From Phymatolithon calcareum (Eukaryota; Rhodophyta; Florideophyceae; Hapalidiales), in the NCBI GenBank assembly GCA_977006965.1, contig OZ345374.1, positions 1,922,001-1,986,000 on the forward strand: DNA of 64,000 bases, given 5' to 3'. The notes beneath the pieces were generated by a model that saw only the letters and a list, made by a program, of their open reading frames with translations, was not told the DNA's origin and ran no database searches. This document shows positions 63,781 through 64,000 of the stretch, piece by piece. The position numbers and the translations under genes are program-made. Every line of letters starts with the position of its first letter. Position 1 is the stretch's first letter.

Positions 63781-64000
63781 TTTAATTGCTCAGTTTTGTT
63801 TGCAGCAATTCGCATTGCAATGTGAAGGCTTCGCACAATATAGACATCAATACTTTATTCAAGCAAGTTCACCTAGCTGCATGTAATCTTCATCTTCTTC
63901 GATAGCCCTCTCGACACGTTGGTTGACAGTCGTAGACATAGCCTGATTCACGGTTTGCTCATCCCAGTAGGAGCGGTTGACTTTCAGAAAAAGGATCGCC
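63781..64000 (-). pseudogene. hAT transposase C-terminus at the right edge
   Basis: CAGCAATTCGCATTGCAAT at 63781, then on the minus strand the coding end FLKVNRSYWDEQTVNQAM running off the window at 64000. Close relative of 27776-28298, with the same spacing between the DNA motif and the stop. Confidence 0.7.

Noticed and set aside
1-64000. CRISPR arrays, operons or prokaryotic defence systems
   Set aside because: No regularly spaced direct repeats with unique spacers; gene content is eukaryotic.

Overview
The window is nuclear DNA of an intron-poor eukaryote. Short islands of intact, apparently intronless housekeeping genes lie in a matrix of decayed transposable elements. Nothing bacterial is visible: no operons, Shine-Dalgarno sites or CRISPR arrays. 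The genes encode eukaryote-only proteins: the RAD1 checkpoint clamp subunit, an RWD/RBR ubiquitin ligase, farnesyltransferase beta, a PRA1-family protein, a nucleotide-sugar transporter, a tail-anchored giant coiled coil and a CDK-like kinase. My leading guess is a florideophyte red alga with compact gene islands (Chondrus-like). An oomycete or another intron-poor protist is not excluded.

Layout. 1-0.6 kb: the end of an unidentified ORF that runs off the left edge. 1.0-6.9 kb: gene island 1, a 1339-aa tail-anchored coiled coil convergent with a DMT-family nucleotide-sugar transporter. 8.9-20.2 kb: transposon block 1, with an internally deleted Mutator-like element carrying a LINE, several LINE fragments (one looks 5'-inverted), a Ty3 chromodomain relic, a hAT relic and a LINE reverse transcriptase. 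20.5-24.4 kb: gene island 2, divergent RAD1 and RBR ligase. 24.9-55.5 kb: a long transposon desert. It holds a pair of nested ~1 kb TIR elements full of a CGAAAGTTTCG motif, two pogo/Tigger-like MITEs, two Harbinger-like MITEs, a complete Mutator-like element with 65-bp TIRs and a 9-bp target duplication, a long inverted-repeat element, a 124-bp tandem repeat, a perfect ~2.25-kb array of a 10-bp unit, and several nested LINE copies. 56.0-58.9 kb: gene island 3, PRA1 convergent with farnesyltransferase beta, then a putative mitochondrial membrane protein. 60.7-61.9 kb: a CDK-like kinase split by a 306-bp antisense LINE fragment with a 15-bp target-site duplication. 62-64 kb: LINE and hAT relics.

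Relationships. Most genes appear independently transcribed. The one thematic pairing is PRA1 (binds prenylated GTPases) next to the beta subunit of a prenyltransferase. The LINEs form several related families. Several copies end in the same C-terminal peptide (MENEEGLY or close variants), and the families differ in their 3' tails (poly-A, GAA-rich or AATCC-rich). Nesting gives a relative order of insertion. All assignments rest on reading motifs by eye; no similarity search was run.
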